This document shows, piece by piece, positions 8,900 to 17,594 of a DNA stretch of 42,764 bases. The notes beneath the pieces were generated by a model. That model searched no databases and was not told the origin of the DNA. It saw only the letters and a list, made by a program, of their open reading frames with translations. Source of the DNA: Chloroflexota bacterium (GTDB lineage Bacteria; Chloroflexota; Dehalococcoidia; JACQUA01); contig JACQUA010000269.1 of assembly GCA_016210565.1 (NCBI GenBank), forward strand, positions 1-42,764. The letters run 5' to 3'. Made by a program: the position numbers and the translations under genes. Each line of letters starts with the position of its first letter. The first letter of the stretch is position 1.

Positions 8900-10522
8900 A
8901 TGCCCTATTACAAAGACCTGCGTGAGCACGTCCAGGCCCTGGAAGCGAGCGGCAAGCTTGTGCGGATCAAGAGGGAGATCAACAAGGATTTAGAGCTGCA
9001 TCCCCTTGTGCGCTGGCAATTCAGGGGTCTGACGGAGGAACAGAGAAAAGCCTTTCTTTTTGAAAATGTAAGGGACGTCAAAGGGAGATCATATGATACC
9101 CCCGTGCTCGTCGCCTCTCACGCGGCCTCCCGGCAGGTATATGCCATAGGCATGATGTGTAAACCGGAAGAAATCATGGACAGGTGGGCTAACGCAGAAC
9201 TGCACCCCATAGAGCCTGTGATCGTGGAGAAAGGGCCTATCTGCGAAGAAATACACAAAGGTAGCAAACTACTTGAACATGGGTGCCTGGAGGAATTCCC
9301 AATCCCTATTTCCACCCCGGGAATGGACAACGCCCCGTACCTGACGGCTGCCAATTGGGTGACCAAAGACCCGGAAACAGGCATCAGGAATGTGGGTAAT
9401 TATCGGGCTATGGTGAAAAGCCCCACCAGACTGGGAATCTGTGCGCTGTCAACCCAACATTTCAGAGAACATTGGGACCGGTGTCGGGCCAGAGGCATGG
9501 CATTGGAGGCAGCCATAGTTCTGGGCGCATCGCCAAACGTGGGATATGTGGCAACCGCAAAACTGCCTTATGGCGTGGACGAATATGCCGTGGCAGGAGG
9601 AATAGCCGGAGCGCCCCTTGAACTGGTGAAATGTCAGACGGTAAACATTGAGGTTCCTGCCTATGCCGAAATAGTAATCGAAGGAATTGTCCCTACGGAC
9701 TACCAGGAACGGGAAGCCCCATTTGGCGAATACACGGGCTATATGGGTATGGAATCCATTAACCCGGTGTTAAATATTTCCTGCATAATGCACCGCAAAA
9801 GTCCGATATTTAACGCCTTCATAAGCCAATTCCCACCCAGCGAAAGCAGCAAGTTGCGCCAGGTGGCCAAGGAAGCGGTATTCTATAAGTTCCTGAAGCA
9901 CGATTGCAACATACCTGGAATTGTCGACGTGGGAGTTCATGAAAGCGGCGGGGCTAACCAGTATGTGGTCATTGCCATGCGCAAGAGCCATCCGTCACAG
10001 GCATGGCAGGCCCTCAACGGAGCAACCGCCTTGATGCCGAGTGCAGGGAAGATACTTATTGCTGTGGATGACGATATCGACCCCCGAGATCCTGATTCGG
10101 TCAACTGGGCTCTGAGTTTTCGTATGCAGCCCCATCGGGATACCAAAATGACCCAGGGCAAGGTTATGGGGCTTGACCCTTCGTCGGCGCCCCTGACAGA
10201 TCCCGATCGCCGTTACCCGGGCGTGACGGGCAGTTCATCCTTGATGATAGACGCTACTCGAAAGTGGGCCTACCCTCCGACCTCCCTGCCTAAGAAAGAA
10301 GTGATGGAAAGAGCGCGCAGGATATGGGAAGATGAGGGACTGCCCAAATTGACCCCCAAAGTCCCCTGGTACGGGTATCCCCTTGGACACTGGACTGAAG
10401 AAAATGAAGAAGAAGCCCGGCTTGCCATGACTGGAGAACACTATATCACCGGCGAGAAGCTTGCAAAGAAGAGGATTACAGGCGAAGCAGGGAAAAGAAC
10501 CGGCGGAGGGGGTGGGACATGA
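8900..10522 (+). CDS. UbiD-family (de)carboxylase
   Basis: A 540-residue cytoplasmic protein of the UbiD family, prenylated-FMN-dependent enzymes that remove or add carboxyl groups on aromatic, heteroaromatic or unsaturated acids. ATG 8900 follows AAAGGGAG; an in-frame extension upstream would translate the family A repeat and is rejected. The opening YYKDLREHVQALEASGKL is typical, and EREAPFGEYTGYMG near residue 280 is the conserved E-R-x-P-F-G-E-type stretch that positions catalytic acidic residues. The length is near the family norm of about 480-540. The last 20 residues are glycine/lysine-rich and poorly structured. No UbiX prenyltransferase is in the window. A fragment of a second UbiD lies at 14380. 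Function as decarboxylase or carboxylase and the substrate remain open. Confidence 0.9.
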   Translation: MPYYKDLREHVQALEASGKLVRIKREINKDLELHPLVRWQFRGLTEEQRKAFLFENVRDVKGRSYDTPVLVASHAASRQVYAIGMMCKPEEIMDRWANAELHPIEPVIVEKGPICEEIHKGSKLLEHGCLEEFPIPISTPGMDNAPYLTAANWVTKDPETGIRNVGNYRAMVKSPTRLGICALSTQHFREHWDRCRARGMALEAAIVLGASPNVGYVATAKLPYGVDEYAVAGGIAGAPLELVKCQTVNIEVPAYAEIVIEGIVPTDYQEREAPFGEYTGYMGMESINPVLNISCIMHRKSPIFNAFISQFPPSESSKLRQVAKEAVFYKFLKHDCNIPGIVDVGVHESGGANQYVVIAMRKSHPSQAWQALNGATALMPSAGKILIAVDDDIDPRDPDSVNWALSFRMQPHRDTKMTQGKVMGLDPSSAPLTDPDRRYPGVTGSSSLMIDATRKWAYPPTSLPKKEVMERARRIWEDEGLPKLTPKVPWYGYPLGHWTEENEEEARLAMTGEHYITGEKLAKKRITGEAGKRTGGGGGT

Positions 10523-10688
10523 GATGATCTACCCGGTGAAGGAACCCATGAGGGCATCTCTGATGCCCGCGCGGCATCCTCTGCCCCTACTTTCTCTCAG
10601 CATTAACGCGGCTCGGTGGTGTGCCCTTGACAAGGGGGACAGGGAATTGCTACAGAGTTTGCCAGAATAGATTTAGAAGGAGAAGAAA

Positions 10689-11837
10689 ATGAGGTCAGTG
10701 CTTTTTATTGCTTCGGCCATGTTGTTAGCCTTGCTCGTTGCCGGTTGCGGAGGTAGCCCAACAGTCCAACCCGCTCCCCCTGTAGCCAAGACTGGAGCAC
10801 AGGAACCTGCGGCAAGTACCTGGATCCAGCAATGGGACAAGCTCGTGGCGGCTGCCAGGAACGAGGGTCAGGTCGTTATTGCTTCCTCCGTGGGACCCAG
10901 CGTGCGAGACGCGCTTAGCCACGGTTTCACCGGGAAGTACGGGGTAAACCTGGAATTTGTCACCGGTAAGCCCGCCGAGATAATTCCCAAGGTGCAGGCC
11001 GAGCGCAGGATAGGACTTTATCTGGTGGATCTGTTCCTGGCCGGGAGCGGCACTGTTGTTCCTCTGCTGGGCGCGGACGGGGCACTGGAACCGTTGACCG
11101 ATGCATTAATGCTGCCCGAGGTGGTCGATGGGAAGAACTGGTGGGGTGGACAACTACTTTGGGATAGCCCAAAGCATCTACAGGTAATATTTTCGGCGGC
11201 CCCTGACATGCTGCTGGAAATTAACGGAGACCTGGTCAAGGAGGGGGACATAAAATCGTTTTATGACCTGCTACTTCCCAGGTGGAAGGGGAAAATCGGT
11301 TTCTTCGACCCCACCATAGCCGGAGGTGGCAACACTTTTTTCGTCTATATGGGTGAAGTAGTGAAAGATCTGGATTATCTGCGTGCGCTGGGAAAACAGG
11401 ACCTGGCCTTCACCAGCGATTCACGTTTGCTAGCTGAGTGGGTAGCTCGGGGGAAGTATCCAGTATCCATCGGACTCAAGGGGGAGTCGGCGACCGAGTT
11501 TAGAAAGGCCGGGGCGTCCATTAAGACCGTTCCAACAGTAGAAGGGACTCCTCTTAGTGCCTCCGGCGGAGGTCTCGCCCTCATGAACAAAGCACCGCAT
11601 CCCAACGCGGCAAAGCTTTTTATCAACTGGCTCCTCAGCAGGGAAGGCCAAACAGTGTCCTCCAGAGCGCGGGGCATTCAGAGCGCCCGGGAGGATGTAC
11701 CGACAGATTCTCTTGATTCCGAAGGGGTCCGGAAACCAGGACTGAAGTATTTTGCCCTGATTGGCGACGTGGCAGATCAAAACAGAGCAGTATACATGAA
11801 AATGGCCAGGGATATGTATGGACCTCTGATGAAGTAG
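10689..11837 (+). CDS. ABC-type extracellular solute-binding lipoprotein 5
   Basis: A 382-residue binding lipoprotein. ATG 10689 is preceded by GAAGGAGAAG. It has a strong lipobox VAGC (Cys20) and then a proline-rich tether. The domain opens WIQQWDKLVAAARNEG and carries KNWWGGQLLWDSPKHLQ, which groups it with lipoproteins 1 and 4, plus KWKGKI-like RWKGKIGFFDPT, EWVARGKYPVSIG and NWLLSREGQ. It stands between the UbiD gene and the acetylene-hydratase-like gene, which ties the binding proteins to metabolic enzymes. No membrane transporter genes are adjacent. Confidence 0.88.
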   Translation: MRSVLFIASAMLLALLVAGCGGSPTVQPAPPVAKTGAQEPAASTWIQQWDKLVAAARNEGQVVIASSVGPSVRDALSHGFTGKYGVNLEFVTGKPAEIIPKVQAERRIGLYLVDLFLAGSGTVVPLLGADGALEPLTDALMLPEVVDGKNWWGGQLLWDSPKHLQVIFSAAPDMLLEINGDLVKEGDIKSFYDLLLPRWKGKIGFFDPTIAGGGNTFFVYMGEVVKDLDYLRALGKQDLAFTSDSRLLAEWVARGKYPVSIGLKGESATEFRKAGASIKTVPTVEGTPLSASGGGLALMNKAPHPNAAKLFINWLLSREGQTVSSRARGIQSAREDVPTDSLDSEGVRKPGLKYFALIGDVADQNRAVYMKMARDMYGPLMK

Positions 11838-11851
11838 ACCGAGAGGTCTAC
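11834..11851 (+). terminator. Short hairpin after lipoprotein 5 (weak terminator or attenuator)
   Basis: GTAGACC (11834-11840) pairs perfectly with GGTCTAC (11845-11851) around a GAGA tetraloop, overlapping the stop codon of lipoprotein 5. There is no following T-run, so it is unlikely to be an efficient intrinsic terminator. It might tune expression between the lipoprotein and the downstream enzyme. Confidence 0.3.
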
Positions 11852-11879
11852 GAACACTCATTAAGAGGCTCAAAAGGAG

Positions 11880-14132
11880 ATGGCCTTGTCTGACAGGGTA
11901 ACCAAGAAGGCAGTTTGCGCGATGTGTCATGCTCGCTGCCGCGTAGCGGTAGCTAGCGAAAACGGCCATCTCGTAGATATCGTGGAGGACGCCTCTTTTC
12001 CCAGGGCGGGAAAGGTCTGGCCCCCGGTGAAAGCCTGTCTGAGACTGAGGGGCGCCAGGGAGTGGATCTACCACCCGGATCGTCTGAACTATCCCCGCAG
12101 GAGGGTCGGGCTGAAGGGTGAGGGTAAATGGCAGGACATACCCTGGGACCAGGCTTTTGACGAAATAGCTGCAAGGCTGGGCGAACTGCGTCAGAAGTTC
12201 GGTCCGGAGACCCTGGCCATCACCACAGGCACAGGCAGGACCATGTCTGAATACATTGCCCGTTTTGCGAACCTCTTTGGCACCCCCAACATTACAGGTC
12301 AGGGAACTATTTGTCACGGTCCCGTTACCGCTTTGACCGCAGCTATGTTTGGATGGGCCCCGCGGGCCCGCACGGGAATAGCGACAGAGCGCGGTGACAG
12401 GAGAACCCCTCTGACAAAATGTATGATGCTGTCTGGCATCAATCCGGCGAACAGTGTCCCGAAGCTGTGGCATTCTTTGAGGGAACACAAAGCGGTTGGT
12501 ACCAAGATCATAGTCATAGACCCGCGCCGCACTGAGGCAGCGGAACTGGCAGATATCTGGCTCCAGATAAGGCCAGGTACGGATTACGCTCTCTTTCTGG
12601 GCTTTATCAACCGTATAATCAAAGAGGGACTCTATGACAAGGAGTTCGTAGAAAAGTGGACTTATGGGTTTGACAAAGTTGCAGAAAGGGCGGAGGCTTA
12701 CCCACCCGAAAAAGTAGCAGAGATAACCTGGCTGAAACCCGATGAGATTGTAACCGCAGCGAGAACGTACGCCACCAATGGCCCGGCTCTATTCCTCCAC
12801 GGCATGGGAACGGAACATCTCCAGGACGCCACGAATGCCATTCAGGCCAGGCTTATTCTGACGGCGATTTGTGGAAACATCGATGTCCCTGGAGGCGAGA
12901 ACATGTCCGGACCCAACCATCGCTGGATGACCGGCCCGGAGTTTGGCCTGGAGGATGTGCTGTCCCCCGAACAAAAGGCTAAGCAGATAGGATCAGACCG
13001 TCACAAACTTGTGTCCTGGCCTGGCAGGGACCTTATACAGTTCTATGTCAAAAAGACGTGGGGCGCCAAATGCGGTCTGGCGGCGGCTTGCTGCCTCGCC
13101 CATGCGCCAACTTTGTACCGAGCTATTCTGACAGAAAAGCCATACCCGGTCAAGGCCGTCTATACGGTCGCCAGCAACCCGATGGTCACCATACCCAATA
13201 CTAAGCTTATCCGGAGGGCTTTGAAGGCCGCGGAGCTATACGTGGTAAATGATTTCTTCATGAGCCCCAGCGCCGAACTGGCAGATTATGTGCTGCCCGC
13301 TGCTAGCTGGCTGGAGCGGCCTCGAATGTATGACAATGGCGGTGAAGACTGCAATTTGTACGGCGGGGAAACAGCCTTACCAGCCAGCATACCCGGTGAA
13401 TATGACCATAAAACGGATTACGAAATCTTTCGTGAACTCGGCATTCGTTTGGGACAGGAGGAATTCTGGCCCTGGCGCACCATGGAGGAGTCTTTCGATT
13501 ATCGCCTTCGACCTATGGAAATGACTTTCAAAGAGTTCATGGCCAAAGGCGGGTATGAATTCCCGCCTGAATCTTCTGGAAAATACGAAAAAATGGGAGG
13601 TTTTGGCACCCCGACAGGCAAACTGGAGCTCTATTCTACGGTTATCAAGACGCTGGGTTATGAGCCATTACCTCCGTATGAAGAAGATTTTGAGAGCCCG
13701 GTCAGCCGCCCTGATCTAGCGCAAGATTATCCTCTGATGCTTATCACCGGCGGACGCTTTCGGTGGACGTTTCATTCCGAGTATTTCCAGGTGGATTCAA
13801 TCCGCCGGAAGCACCCAGATCCATCGTTGCAGATGAATCCAGAGACTGCCAAGAAGCTGGGTGTAAATCATGGCGACTGGGTGTGGATTGAAGGGCCGCG
13901 GGGCAGGGTGCGGATGAGATGCCAATATTTTGACGGCATTGACCCCAGGGTGGTCCATGCTGAACATGGCTGGTGGTTCCCGGAGTTGCCTGGGGAAGAA
14001 CCCTGGTTACATGGGGTTTTCGAGTCCAATATCAATGTATTGATGGATGATGAACGCTGCGACCCGGTTCACGGCGGGTGGCCCCTGAAAACTGGCTTAT
14101 GCAAGGTCTACAAAGCCAAAGACTTCGGTTGA
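11880..14132 (+). CDS. Molybdo/tungstopterin oxidoreductase-family protein, acetylene-hydratase-like
   Basis: A 750-residue protein of the DMSO-reductase superfamily without Tat signal, so cytoplasmic. A [4Fe-4S] site is formed by Cys13, Cys16, Cys20 and Cys53 (CAMCHARC...KAC). Cys145 (TICHG) is the likely Mo/W ligand. Sections such as EYPPEKVAEITW-like AYPPEKVAEITW, SAELADYVLPAASWLERP and GTPTGKLELYS closely follow the acetylene hydratase branch. Where that enzyme has its catalytic aspartate directly after the second cluster cysteine, this protein has His17, so hydration of acetylene should not be assumed. ATG 11880 touches AAGGAG; the in-frame TTG at 11886 has better spacing and may be the true start. 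It follows lipoprotein 5 by about 40 bases. No electron-transfer subunit is adjacent, which fits a non-redox or ferredoxin-coupled enzyme. Confidence 0.87.
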   Translation: MALSDRVTKKAVCAMCHARCRVAVASENGHLVDIVEDASFPRAGKVWPPVKACLRLRGAREWIYHPDRLNYPRRRVGLKGEGKWQDIPWDQAFDEIAARLGELRQKFGPETLAITTGTGRTMSEYIARFANLFGTPNITGQGTICHGPVTALTAAMFGWAPRARTGIATERGDRRTPLTKCMMLSGINPANSVPKLWHSLREHKAVGTKIIVIDPRRTEAAELADIWLQIRPGTDYALFLGFINRIIKEGLYDKEFVEKWTYGFDKVAERAEAYPPEKVAEITWLKPDEIVTAARTYATNGPALFLHGMGTEHLQDATNAIQARLILTAICGNIDVPGGENMSGPNHRWMTGPEFGLEDVLSPEQKAKQIGSDRHKLVSWPGRDLIQFYVKKTWGAKCGLAAACCLAHAPTLYRAILTEKPYPVKAVYTVASNPMVTIPNTKLIRRALKAAELYVVNDFFMSPSAELADYVLPAASWLERPRMYDNGGEDCNLYGGETALPASIPGEYDHKTDYEIFRELGIRLGQEEFWPWRTMEESFDYRLRPMEMTFKEFMAKGGYEFPPESSGKYEKMGGFGTPTGKLELYSTVIKTLGYEPLPPYEEDFESPVSRPDLAQDYPLMLITGGRFRWTFHSEYFQVDSIRRKHPDPSLQMNPETAKKLGVNHGDWVWIEGPRGRVRMRCQYFDGIDPRVVHAEHGWWFPELPGEEPWLHGVFESNINVLMDDERCDPVHGGWPLKTGLCKVYKAKDFG

Positions 14133-14204
14133 CAGGCATGTCTTTCTCAAGCAACTTCAAGAAGAGTTCTCGCTCTTTGCCGCCGCCGCGAGTTGGACTC
14201 TAGC

Positions 14205-14378
14205 TTTCCAGTAAATGTGAAGGAGTAGCCAGTGACCCGTAGGGTGGGTTAAGCGCTGATGGGGTATTCGGGTATGCGGGGTGGCTGCGCGAACCCACCA
14301 GAATTCCCCAGTAGGAATCATGCGCACGTATTCAAGACGTTACATATAAATTTCCAGTAAACGTGAAGGAGTAGCCAG
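14205..14378. repeat. 28-bp direct duplication flanking a family C palindromic element
   Basis: TTTCCAGTAAATGTGAAGG... at 14205-14232 recurs with one mismatch at 14351-14378, the second copy providing the ribosome binding site (GAAGGAG) of the UbiD fragment. Between them, 14239-14299 is a family C element that begins GTAGGGTGGGTTAAGCG and ends GCGAACCCACC. The layout looks like insertion of the element with duplication of its target, although 28 bases is long for a target duplication. Confidence 0.7.
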
Positions 14379-14379
14379 G

Positions 14380-14760
14380 TTGTACAAAGACCTGCAGGAA
14401 TTCATAGACGACGTTCAGCAATACGGTGACCTGAAAATAATCGAAGGAGCAGACTGGGACCTGGAACTGGGTCTGATCACCGAATTGACTCTCAAGAGGC
14501 CCGGCGTGCCGCTGGTGCTTTTCGATAAGATCAAGGGATATGAATGCCGGCTACCGTGTCCTTGGCAACATGGTCACTACACCGAGACGCACGGCGATGG
14601 GCCTGGGCCTGTCCCCGGAGGCCGTGGGACTGGACCTGGTAAAGCTGTGGCGGACCAAGATCAGGCGAGCTTTCAAACCCTTGCCACCGGTGGAGGTAAG
14701 CGCTGCCCCTGTCGATCTCCAGGATCTTTGACCCACCCGGGTGATGATGTTGTACCACTG
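14380..14760 (+). pseudogene. UbiD-family decarboxylase, N-terminal fragment with frameshifts
   Basis: TTG 14380 opens YKDLQEFIDDVQQYGDLKII and reads as UbiD through KIKGYE near 14538. Homology then continues one frame over as GYRVLGNMVTTPRRTAMGLG to a stop at 14729-14731. It seems to return to the first frame at HPGDDVVPLF before the IS21-type element begins. The rest of the gene, including the E-R-x-P-F-G-E region, is missing from the window, so the fragment is non-functional. It was probably a paralogue of the intact gene at 8900. The downstream boundary is approximate. Confidence 0.75.
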
Positions 14761-14761
14761 T

Positions 14762-15529
14762 TCAGGTCACGGTGTCAACTCCCTTCTTTCTTCGATGCGG
14801 TGACTGGCGCTCCCGGTAGCTGGCGCCTTCAATGGTGATCTGGTAGGAGGCATTGGCCAGACGGTCCAGGGCGCTGTTGCCGAGAATGGGGTCGTCAAAC
14901 AGGCCCAACCATTCTTCGATAGCCCGGTTGCTGGTCATGACGAAGCTGGACTTGCGGTGCCGGGCGATGATCAATTCATAGAGGTCGGTGGACTGCTGGG
15001 CATTAAGCCGTTGAAGGCCGAAATCGTCCAGGATGGGCACGTCGGGGACCAGAAAGGAGCGGAAGGTCTTTTCCTGGCTGTGGTCCACCCGGGACTGGGC
15101 CAGCATCCTGAAGAAGGCGTCGGCCCGGCTGAAGCGTACAGTGTGCCCGCAGCGTACTGCGGCATAGCCCAGGGCCTGCGCCAGGAAGGATTTACCGACG
15201 CCCACCGGGCCCACGAAGAGCACGTGCTCGTGGCGACTGAGAAAGTCGAGGGAGAAGACGCTGTCCAGCAGTCGCCGGTCCAGGGTGACGCCGGTGGTCC
15301 AGTCAAAGTCTTCCAACCGGCAGATCTCTTCGAATCCGGCCAGTTGGAGACGAAGTTCCACGCTCCGGTTGTCCCGTCGCGTCACCTCGTCGGCCACGAG
15401 TATCTGGAGGAAGGCGGCGTAGTCCAACTGGTCACGCCGGGCCAGGGCCAGACGCTCGGGCAGGGTGTTCAGCATGGCGCCCAGTTTGAGGCGCTTGAGC
15501 AGGGGCTTCAGTTCCGCGGTGGAGCTCAT
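14762..15529 (-). CDS. istB: IS21-family helper ATPase IstB
   Basis: A 255-residue AAA+ ATPase that helps the IS21 transposase select and capture target DNA. Walker A GPVGVGKS is at residues 107-114 and Walker B VPILDDFG near 164-171. The N-terminal segment with LKLGAML and the C-terminal YRERQSPHR tail are typical of full-length IstB. The start codon overlaps the end of the transposase gene (ATGA), indicating translational coupling. Although intact, it probably cannot support transposition because its partner is truncated. Confidence 0.92.
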   Translation of the reverse strand: MSSTAELKPLLKRLKLGAMLNTLPERLALARRDQLDYAAFLQILVADEVTRRDNRSVELRLQLAGFEEICRLEDFDWTTGVTLDRRLLDSVFSLDFLSRHEHVLFVGPVGVGKSFLAQALGYAAVRCGHTVRFSRADAFFRMLAQSRVDHSQEKTFRSFLVPDVPILDDFGLQRLNAQQSTDLYELIIARHRKSSFVMTSNRAIEEWLGLFDDPILGNSALDRLANASYQITIEGASYRERQSPHRRKKGVDTVT

Positions 15530-16590
15530 AGAAGCCTCCCTTGTGCCTGGCTCCCGCCGTGGCCGCCGGGCTGGTCAGCGGCAATGGCGAAGGCGTTGCC
15601 GGGACGGGCGAAGCGGCCCGGTGGGGCAGCCACGCCCTTTTGCAGCGGGGTAGCCTCTGACTCCAGAGCTTCCCTGAGAATACGTTCCACGCGCCTGACA
15701 TCAATCAACTCCACGGACAGTGCCTTCTGACAGGCAGCCTCCAGCCGGGGTGGGGTGTAGCGTTCCCCCAGGCTCAGTAGCTTCTGCGCCTGGCGGATCT
15801 TGGCCCAGGGTGTCGGCCCACCGAGCAGTCGGTCGGCAATAGCTCCCACCGCCTGTCCCAACTCCGCGCTCTTACGCCGATAATAGTTAGGCGAACGCAG
15901 GGTATAAGGGGTAAGCTCGGCAGGGTAATCCTCGGGGTCGGTAGAGCGTCCACCCCGGGGCTGGCGGGGATGGACCTTGACCAGGGCGCCCTTTTTGTAG
16001 AGCCGAACCAGCTCATGGTCGCCCCGGATCTCCAGCTTGGTCCCCGGCGGACACGTGGCATCCGGCGCCGAATAGATGGCGTACTTGAAGGCGACATGGT
16101 GATCGAGGTGGACGGTGACGTCTTTCCAGTCGGGCACATCGTAGGGATCGCCGTTCCAGGGCAATAGTCTGGCCTGCTCCTCTTCCCGGAAGACCACCAG
16201 GGGGAGGCGCCGGGTGGTGCCATGGACCCTCTGTCCGGCTGTCTCCAGGCACCAGCGCCGTCCCTGGGCGCGCAGGTCGGCCAGACCATGGAACTGGCCG
16301 CCCTTGAAGAATCGCTCCTGAACAAAACGCACGCCCGATTCGACCTTGGGTTTGTCCCTGGGATGGCGCACCCGAGCCGGATCGGCAAAGAATCCCTGAT
16401 GCTGCACGTATTCCAGGAAGCCCCGGGTCAGCGCCGCCATCGGCTCCAGCCGGTCGTAACCCGCCACGGCGGCCGGGAAGTTGTCCAGCACCGGGTAGTT
16501 TGGCATGCCCTGGAAGAAAGCCCAGGCGGCTTCCAGACCCTCTATGACGTCGCCAAGCCGCTGGACATCATGATAACACCAGGTTATTCT
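15526..16590 (-). pseudogene. istA: IS21-family transposase IstA, C-terminal remnant
   Basis: The open frame from ATG 16506 covers the last two thirds of IstA. Recognisable transposase sequence (GLEAAWAFFQG and upstream DVQRLGD) continues beyond that ATG to about 16581, where it meets an in-frame TAG at 16591-16593. The second and third catalytic acids are visible in VLDNFPAAVAG and KPKVESGVRFVQERF. The first acid and the helix-turn-helix are absent. The fragment is therefore inactive. The junction with the neighbouring PIN remnant lies somewhere in 16590-16640. Confidence 0.82.
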
Positions 16591-16639
16591 CTAGAGCCAA
16601 AAATTCAAGGTCGGGACGAAATAATCATCAACGCTCCTG

Positions 16640-16942
16640 TCTCAGTTGTTTGGCCGCCATTGCACGCACCTCCTCTTCTTGCCTTTGAGCTGACCAGCAT
16701 CGCCAGAAGGAAAACGTTGGCCTGCCCCGAAAGGGCAGAGGTCCTGGGGGAAGCCCTTCAGACGGCTTTCGCCGTCCCAACCCGTCGGAGCGAAGTTGAC
16801 CACGTGGCCGTGCTACGCCTTGCCCTGGATGCCAATCTTGCCAGTTATGACGCCTGCTACCTCTACCTGGCGAGGAAACTCGGGGTGTCTGTCGCTGGCC
16901 ACGTTTGACCAGCAGCTTGCCCGGGCGAGTCTGACAGGCTAA
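16640..16942 (+). pseudogene. PIN-domain (VapC-like) toxin remnant, truncated and frameshifted
   Basis: From APPLLAFELTSIARRKT to DANLASYDACYLYLARKLGVSV this is the C-terminal two thirds of a PIN-domain ribonuclease, including the conserved S-x-Y-D-A-x-Y-L region. The current frame stops at TGA 16906-16908. Shifting one base at about 16898 restores the expected ending ATFDQQLARASLTG and stop TAA at 16940-16942. The N-terminal part with the first catalytic aspartate is lost at the IS21 junction. Confidence 0.75.
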
Positions 16943-16946
16943 TTAA

Positions 16947-16983
16947 TACAAGCGCACTAAATCGTGACCCATAATCTCACACA
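16947..16983. repeat. Direct repeat copy 1 (TACAAGCGCACTAAA type)
   Basis: TACAAGCGCACTAAATCGTGA followed by AATCTCACA recurs in diverged form at 19548-19585. The two copies bracket the vapBC module and the TcuA-like gene. The tract after this copy (to 17085) contains a CTTCGTGTCT fragment that is also found after the second copy. Confidence 0.6.
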
Positions 16984-17177
16984 ATGGCCAAAGGGCACAA
17001 AAAAACTGTATGGCGGACGGGCGCCAGCACAAATCATGTTATCTTGTCTCTGAGTGTTCTTCGTGTCTTGGTGTGAGCCTTGTCCCATATTAATAGGCCG
17101 TTGCAGCATTTGTTATTGCGTCCGTCTTGGGTGCAGCCAGCGAGGCCCTCAGCTTCGGGGGGTCAACGGGAGCATAT

Positions 17178-17594
17178 CTACACGCAGGTGTATCCGGGCT
17201 TGTGGAGGGTGATGGGCACGTGCTGAGCAAAAACGAAGAAGTCTCCGTCTGTGGTGAATATGGAAAATCCGCCGCGCACTGCCGCCGCACAGATGAGAAA
17301 ATCCGTGTTCGACCCTTGAACGCCCTTTGAACGGCAGGTATTGAAGAATCGCGCTGCGGTAACGTAGTCGGAAGACAGGATCGGGAAGTCGGGGAAGCTG
17401 TCCAGGTGTTTCTCCAGCGTCTCAAACTGAGACCGGCGCCTGATTCCGGATAATATCTCCTGGCGGACTGGTCCCAGCATTTGTGCCCTATGGTCACGAA
17501 TGAGGCGGCGAAGTTCCTCCACCGGGTCCGCGGGAGATTCAGCGCCCCGGCGCAAAGCCAATGACCATACACTGGTATCGACTATCACCTTCAT
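17178..17594 (-). CDS. vapC: Type II toxin, PIN-domain ribonuclease VapC
   Basis: A 138-residue PIN-domain protein expected to cleave RNA when freed from its antitoxin. MKVIVDTSVW supplies the first catalytic aspartate (Asp6); later acidic positions include GPVRQEILSG, GSNTDFLICAAAV and the final FTTDGDFF. The length and order fit VapC. The start overlaps the antitoxin stop by four bases (ATGA), the usual coupled layout. It appears intact, in contrast to the broken PIN gene at 16640. Confidence 0.9.
   Translation of the reverse strand: MKVIVDTSVWSLALRRGAESPADPVEELRRLIRDHRAQMLGPVRQEILSGIRRRSQFETLEKHLDSFPDFPILSSDYVTAARFFNTCRSKGVQGSNTDFLICAAAVRGGFSIFTTDGDFFVFAQHVPITLHKPGYTCV

Larger units (their letters stand above)
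14762..16590 (-). mobile_element. IS21-family element, 5'-truncated (istA fragment and istB)
   Basis: Two overlapping minus-strand genes in the order istA-istB with an ATGA overlap at 15526-15529 define an IS21-type element. The istB reading frame is complete, but istA lacks its N-terminal part. No terminal inverted repeat pair could be recognised, which agrees with loss of the istA end. It lies between a UbiD fragment and a PIN-domain fragment, which suggests insertion followed by deletion. Confidence 0.8.

Noticed and set aside
10461..10670. Small open frame overlapping the end of the UbiD gene
   Set aside because: No ribosome binding site and no domain; it overlaps the UbiD frame.
14957..15730. 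Plus-strand open frame of 257 codons opposite istB
   Set aside because: Antisense shadow of a clear IS21 ATPase.
14762..16590. Complete, active IS21 element
   Set aside because: istA lacks its N-terminal region and first catalytic acid, there is an in-frame stop at 16591-16593, and no terminal inverted repeats were seen.
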